This document shows positions 58,101-64,000 of a stretch of 64,000 nucleotides of DNA, one piece after another (position 1 is the first letter of the stretch; every line of letters begins with the position of its first letter). Location: assembly GCA_037176725.1 (NCBI GenBank), contig JAZBRS010000074.1:60516001-60580000 (forward strand). Reading direction: 5' to 3'. This stretch comes from Posidonia oceanica (lineage: Eukaryota > Streptophyta > Magnoliopsida > Alismatales > Posidoniaceae). A program made the position numbers and the translations under genes. Below the pieces are notes generated by a model. That model saw only the letters and a list, made by a program, of their open reading frames with translations, was not told the origin of the DNA and made no database searches.

Positions 58101-61100
58101 GGCTTGCACGTATCATTCCTGGCGGTCCAGTCTTGATAAGGCTTGCACCAATCATTCCTTACCTCTTCCTGGTCATGATAGGGTAGCACCTCTCAATCTT
58201 GGCGGTCTGGTCATGATATGGCTTGCACTTATCATTCCTGACCTCATCCTAGCCTCTAACTGGTCTTGATTGGGCTTGCACCAATCATTTCTGGTGGTCC
58301 GGTCTTGATAAGGCTTGCACGTATCATTCCTCAATTCTTCCTGGTCTTGGTAGGGCTTGCACCTATCATTTCTGGCGGTTCGGTCATGATAAGGCATGCA
58401 CTTAACATTCCTGACCTCTTCCTGGTCATAGTAGGGCTTGCACCTATCAGTCCTAGCGGTCCGGTCTTGATATGGTTTGCACTTATCATTCCTGGCCTCT
58501 TCCTGGTCTTGATAGGGCTTGCACCTATCATTCCAGGAGGTCCGGTCTTGATAAGGCTTGCACATATCATTCCTGACCAATTCCAGGACTTGTTAGGGCT
58601 TGCACGTATCATTCCAGGCGGTCCGGTCTTGATAAGGCTTGCACTTATCATTCCTGACCTCTTCCTGATCTTGGTAGGGCTTGCTCCAATCATTCCTGGC
58701 TGTCCAGTCTAGATAAGGCTTGCACTTATCAATCCTGACCTCTTCCTCGTCTTGGTCGGGCTTGCACCTCTCATTCCAGGGGGTCTGGTCTTGATAAGGC
58801 TTGCACTTATCATTCCTGACCTCTACCTGGTCATGATTGGGCTTGCACCTATCATTCCTGGCGGTCCAGTCTTGATAAGGCTTGCAGTTATCATTCCTGA
58901 ACTCTTCCTAGCCTCCTCCTAGTCTAGATAGGGGTTGCACCTATCATTCCTGGCTGTTCGGTCATGATAAGGCTTGCACTTGTATTTCCAGACCTCTTCC
59001 TGGCCTCCTCCAAGTCTTGATTAGGCTTGCACCTTTCATTCCAGGTGGTCCGGTCTTGGTAAGGCTTGCACTTATCGTTCCTGACCTCTTCCTGGTCTTG
59101 GTAGGGCTTACATATATCATTCTTGGCGGTTCAGTCTTGATAAGGCATGCACATATCATTCCTGACCTCTTCTTCGTCATGATAGGGCTAGCACCTCTCA
59201 TTCCTGGCGGTCCAGTCTTGATAAGGCTTGCACTTATCATTCCTGACATCTTCCTGGTGTTGGTTGGGCGTGCACTGTTCATTCCTAGCAGTCCGATCTT
59301 GATAAGGCTTGCACTTATCATTCCTGACCTCTTCCTGGTCTTGGTAGGGCTTGCACCTCTCATTCCAAGCTGTCCGGTCTTGATAAGGCTTCCACTTATC
59401 ATTCCTGACCTCTTCCTGGTCTTGATAGGGCTTGCACCTATCATTCCTGGCGGTCCGGTCTTGATAAGGCTTGCACTAATCATTCCTGACCTCTTCCTTG
59501 ACTTGTTAGGGCTTGCACGTATCATTCCTGGCGGTCAGGTCATGATAAGGCTTGCACTTATCATTCCTGACCTCTTCCCGATCTTGGTAGGGCTTGCACC
59601 TCTCATTCCTAGCTGTCCGGTGTTGATAAGGCTTGCACTTATCATTCCTGACCGCTTCCTGGTCATGGTAGAGAAGCACCTCTCATTCCTGGAAGTCTGG
59701 TCATGATAAGGCTTGCACTTATCATTCCTAACCTCGTCCTGGCCTCTTCCTGGTCTTGATTGGGCTTGCACCCGTCATTCCTGGTGGTCCGGTCTTGATG
59801 AGGCTTGCACTTATCATTCCTCACTTCTTCCTTGTCGTGGCAGGGCATACACCAATATTTCCGGGCGGTCCGGTCTTGATAAGGCAAGCACATAACATTC
59901 CGGACCTCTTCCTGGTCATGACTGGGCTAGCACCTCTCATTCCTGGCGGTCCGGTCTTGATACGGCTTGCACTTATAGTTCCTGACCTCTTCCTGGTCTT
60001 GGTAGGGCTCGCACCTATCATTCCTAGCGGTCCGGTCTTGATATCGCTCGCACTTATCATTGCTGACATCTTCCTGGTCTTGGTTGGGCTTGAACCGTTC
60101 ATTCCTGGTGGCCCAGTCTTGATAAGGCATGCACTTATCATTCCTGACCACATCCTGGTCTTAATAGGGCTTGCACCTATCATTCCTGGCGGTCCGGTCA
60201 AGATTATCCATGCCCTTGTTGTTCCTGACCTCTTCCTGGTCTTCGTAGGGCTTGCACCTATCATTCCTACCGGTTCGGTCTTGAAAAGGCTTGCACTTAT
60301 CATTCCTGAGCTCTTCTTGGACTTGTTAGGGCTAGCACGTATCATTCCTGGCGGTCCAGACTTGATTTGGCTTGCACCTATCATTCTTGACCTCTTCCTG
60401 GTCATGATAGGGTAGCACCTCTCAATCCTGGTGGTCTGGTCATGATATAGTTTGCACTTATCATTCCTGACCTCGTCCTGGCCTCTAACAAGTCTTGATT
60501 GGGCTTGCACCAATCATTTCTGGTGGTCCGGTCTTGATAAGGCTTGCACTTATCATTCCTCACTTCTTCCTGGTCTTGGTAGCGCTTACACCTATCATTC
60601 CTGGCGGTACGGTCTTGATAAGGCAAGCACTTAACATTCCTGACAACTTCCTGGTCTTGATAGGGCAAGCACCTCTCATTCCTGGCGATCCGGCCTTGAT
60701 ACGGCTTGCACTTATCGTTCCTGACCTCTTCCTGGTCATGGTAGGGCTTGCACTTATCATTCCTAGCGGTCCGGTCCTGATATGGTTTGCACTTATCATT
60801 CCTGGCCTCTTCTGGGTCTTGATAGGGCTTGCACCTATCATTCCAGGCAGTCCGGTCCTCATAAGGCTTGCACGTATCATTTCTGACCTACTCCAGGACT
60901 TGTTCGGGCGTGCACGTATCATTCCAGGCGGTCCGGTCTTGATAAGGCTTGCACTTATCATTCCTGACCTCTTCCTGATCTTAGTAGGGCTTGCTCCATT
61001 CATTCTTGGCTGTACGGTCCACATAAGGCTTGCACTTATCAATCCTGACCTCTTCCTCGTCTTGGTTGGGCTTGCACCTCTCGTTCTTGGCGGTCTGGTC

Positions 61101-64000
61101 TTGATAAGGCTTGCACTTATCATTCCTGACCTCTACCTGGTCATGATTGGGCTTGAACCTATCATTGCTGGCGGTCCAGTCTTGATAAGGCTTGCACTTA
61201 TCGTTCCTGAACTCTTCCTAGCCTCTTGCTAGTCATGATAGGGGTTGCACCTATCAATCCTGGCTGTCCGGTCATGATAAGGCTTGCACTTGTAATTCCA
61301 GACCTCTTCCAGACCTCCTCCTGGTCTTGATTAGGCACACACTTATCATTCCTGGTGGTCCGGTCATGATAAGGCTTGCACTTATCATTCCTGACCTCTT
61401 CCAGGTCTTGGTAGGGCTTACAAATATCATTCCTGGCGGTTCGGTCTTGATAAGGCATGCACATATCATTCCTAACCTCTTCCTGGTCATGACAGGGCTA
61501 GCACCTTTCATTCCTGGCGGTCCTATCTTGATACGGCTTGCACTTATCATTCCTGACCTCTTCCAGGTCATGGTCGGGCTTGCACCTATCATTCCTAGCG
61601 GTCCGGTCTTGATAAGGCTTTCATTTATCATTCCTGGCCGCTTTTAGTTCTTGATAGGGCTTGCACCTATCATTCCAGGCGGTCCTGTATTGATAAGGCT
61701 CGCACTTATCATTCTTGACCTCTTCCGGGTCTTGATAGGGCTTGCACTTATCATTCCTGGCGGTTCGGTAATGATAGGGCTTGTACTTATCATTCTTGAC
61801 CTCTTCCTGGTCTTGATTGGGCTTGCACCTATCTTTCCTGGCGGTTTGGTCTTGATAAGGCTTGCACTTATCATTCCTGACCACTTCCTAGTCTTGATAG
61901 GGCTTGCACCTAACATTCCTGGCGGTCCGGTCCAGATAAGGCTTGCACTTATCATTCCTGACCTCTTCTAGTTCTTGATAGCGCTTGCACCTATCATTCC
62001 AGGTGGTCTAGTCTTGATAAGGCTTGCACTTTTCATTCCTAACATCTTCCTGGTGTTGGTAGGGCATGCACCGTTCGTTCCTGGCGGTCCGATCTTGATA
62101 AGGCTTGCACTTATCATTCCTGACCTCTTCCTGGTCTTGGAAGGGCTTGCACCTCTCATTCCAAGCTGTCCGGTCTTGATAAGGCTTCCACTTATCATTC
62201 CTGACCTCTTCCTGGTCTTGATAGGGCTTGCACCTATCATTCCTGGCGGTCCGGTCTTGATAAGTCTTGCACTAATCATTCCTTACCTCTTCCTTGACTT
62301 GTTAGGGCTTGCACGTATCATTCCTGGCGGTCAAGTCATGATAAGGCTTGCACTTATCATTCCTGACCTCTTCCCGATCTTGGTCGGGCTTGCACCTCTC
62401 ATTCCTAGCTGTCTGGTCTTGATAAGGCTTGCACTTATCATTCCAGACCGCTTCCTGGTCAAGATAGGGAAGCACCTCTCATTCCTGGTAGTCTGGTCCT
62501 CATAAAGGCTTGCACTTATCATTCCTGACCACGTCCTGGCCACTTCCTGGTCTCGATTGGGCTTGCACCTATCATTCCGGGTGGTCCGGTCTTGATGAGG
62601 CTTGCACTTATCATTCCTCACTTCTTCCATGTCATGGCAGGGCTTACACCTATATTTCCTGGCGGTCCGGTCATGTTAAGGCAATCACATAACATTCCTG
62701 ACCTCTTCCTGGTCTTGACAGGGCTAGCACCTCTCATTCCTGGCGGTCCGGTCTTGATATGGCTTGCACTTTTCGTTCCTGACCTCTTCCTGGTCTTGGT
62801 GGGGCTTGCACCTATCATTCCTGGCGGTCCGGTCTTGATATGGCTCGCACTTATCATTGCTGATATCTTCCTGGTCTTGGTTGGGCTTGCACCGTTCATT
62901 CCTGGTGGTCCAGTCTTGATAAGGCTTGCACTTATCATTTCGGACCACATCCTGGTCTTAATAGGGCTTGCAGCGATCATTCCTGGCGATCCGGTCGTGA
63001 TTAGGCTAGCTCTTATTGTTCCCGACCTCTTCCTGGTCTTCGTAGGGCTTGCACCAATCATTCTAGGCGGTCCGGTCTTGATAAGGCTTGCACGTATCAA
63101 TCCTGACATCTACTTGGACTTGTTAGGGCTTGCACGTATCATTCCTTGCGGTCCAGTCTTGATAAGGCTTGCACCTATCATTCCTGACCACTTCCTAGTC
63201 ATGATAGGGTAGCACCTCTCTATCCTGACGGTCTGGTCATGATATGGCTTGCACTTATCATTCCTGACCTCGTCCTGGCCTCTAACTGGTCTTAATTGGG
63301 CTTGCACCAATCATTTCTGGTGGTCCGGTCTTGATAAGGCTTCACATATCATTCCTCATTTCTTCCTGGTCTTGGTAGGGCTTGCACCTATCATTCCTGG
63401 CGGTTCGGTCTTGATAAGGCATGCACTTAACATTCCCGACCTCTTCCTGGTCTTGATTGGGCTAGCACCTCTCATTCCTGGCGGTCCGGTCTTGATATGG
63501 CTCGTACTAATCGTTCCTGACCTCTTCCTGCTCATAGTAGGGCTTGAACCTATCAGTCCTAGCTGTCCGGTCTTGATATGGTTTGCACTTATCATTCCTG
63601 GCCTCTTCCTGGTCTTGATAGGGCTTGCACCTATCATTCCAGGAGGTCCGGTCTTGATAAGGCTTGCACATATCATTCCTGACCTATTCTAGGACTTGTT
63701 AGGGCTTGCACGTATCATTCCAGGCAGTCCGATCTTGAAAAGGCTTGCACCTATCATTCCTGACCTCTTCCTGATCTTGGTAGGGCTTGCTCCATTCATT
63801 CCTGGCTGTTCGGTCCAGATAAGGCTTGCACTTATCAATCCTGACCTCTTCCTCGTCTTGGTCGGGCTTGCACCTCTCATTCCAGGCGGTCTGGTCTTGA
63901 TATGGCTTGCACTTATTGTTCCTGACCTCTACCTGGTCATGATTGGGCTTGAACCTATCATTCCTAGCGGTCCAGTCTTGATAAGGCATGCACTTATCAT
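55110..64000. repeat. Distinct higher-order repeat domain at right end
   Basis: Past about 55.1 kb the earlier markers stop and others appear. A shortened unit GATAGGGAAGCACCTCTC or its variant occurs near 55788, 57441, 59664 and 62467, usually with ATAAAGGCTTGC and CACGTCCTGGCCACTTCC just after. A sister form GATAGGGTAGCACCTCTC followed by CTGGCCTCTAAC lies near 58181, 60411 and 63207. The second follows the first by about 740 bp each time from 57.4 kb on, giving a compound repeat of about 2.2-2.8 kb. Confidence 0.7.

Larger units (their letters stand above)
38567..64000. repeat. 81-bp satellite array, right block
   Basis: The same satellite as 1-13586 continues in the same orientation to the window end without other insertions. 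Half-units of about 42 and 39 bp alternate, each with the GCTTGCA core and flanking inverted repeat. Local indels break the frame at places such as 41045, 41294, 43560, 55217 and 63343. No gene, RNA gene or promoter is supported. Long open frames (for example 54117-55130, 337 codons) are consequences of the repeat period. Confidence 0.97.

Overview
The window is nuclear DNA from a plant. The key evidence is a very large Ty3/gypsy LTR retrotransposon of the plant-specific Tat/Ogre type: it has two RNase H domains, long LTRs and a tRNA-Arg primer site. The species cannot be named from the sequence. No host gene, tRNA or rRNA gene is recognisable.

Layout. Positions 1-13586 and 38567-64000 belong to one tandem satellite array that runs off both window ends. 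Its basic period is 81 bp, built from two related half-units of about 42 and 39 bp, and it is organised into higher-order repeats of roughly 1.3-2.8 kb. A single retrotransposon, 24,980 bp long (13587-38566), sits inside the array on the + strand. It is flanked by the 5-bp target duplication GTAAG; deleting the element and one GTAAG restores a normal satellite dimer.

The element, in order: 5' LTR (13587-19306, 5.7 kb); tRNA-Arg primer binding site (19308-19325); 1.3-kb leader; gag-pol (20634-29436) with Gag, a zinc-knuckle-like motif, aspartic protease, G-patch-like segment, long linker, reverse transcriptase, degenerate Ty3-type RNase H, a second archaeal-like RNase H and integrase; a 5.4-kb 3' region with an extra broken ORF (30843-32043, DUF7745-like) and three different tandem-repeat blocks; polypurine tract; and 3' LTR (34875-38566, 3.7 kb). 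The 3' LTR lacks a 2-kb segment present in the 5' LTR. Otherwise the LTRs differ by only about 1-2% by eye, so the insertion is fairly recent. It is nevertheless non-autonomous now: from about 21.4 kb to the end of integrase one frame is kept, but it is cut by eight in-frame stops (six TAG, two TGA).

Most interesting signal. Both half-units of the satellite carry a short inverted repeat around a constant 7-base core (GATAAG-GCTTGCA-CTTATC and GATAGG-GCTTGCA-CCTATC). Two tandem arrays in the 3' untranslated region of the retrotransposon are built on the same plan (GATAAG-N8-CTTATC and GATAG-N9-CTATC). This suggests, without proving it, that the satellite arose by amplification of a retrotransposon 3'-UTR repeat. 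The long open frames across the satellite follow from a period divisible by three and are not supported as genes.
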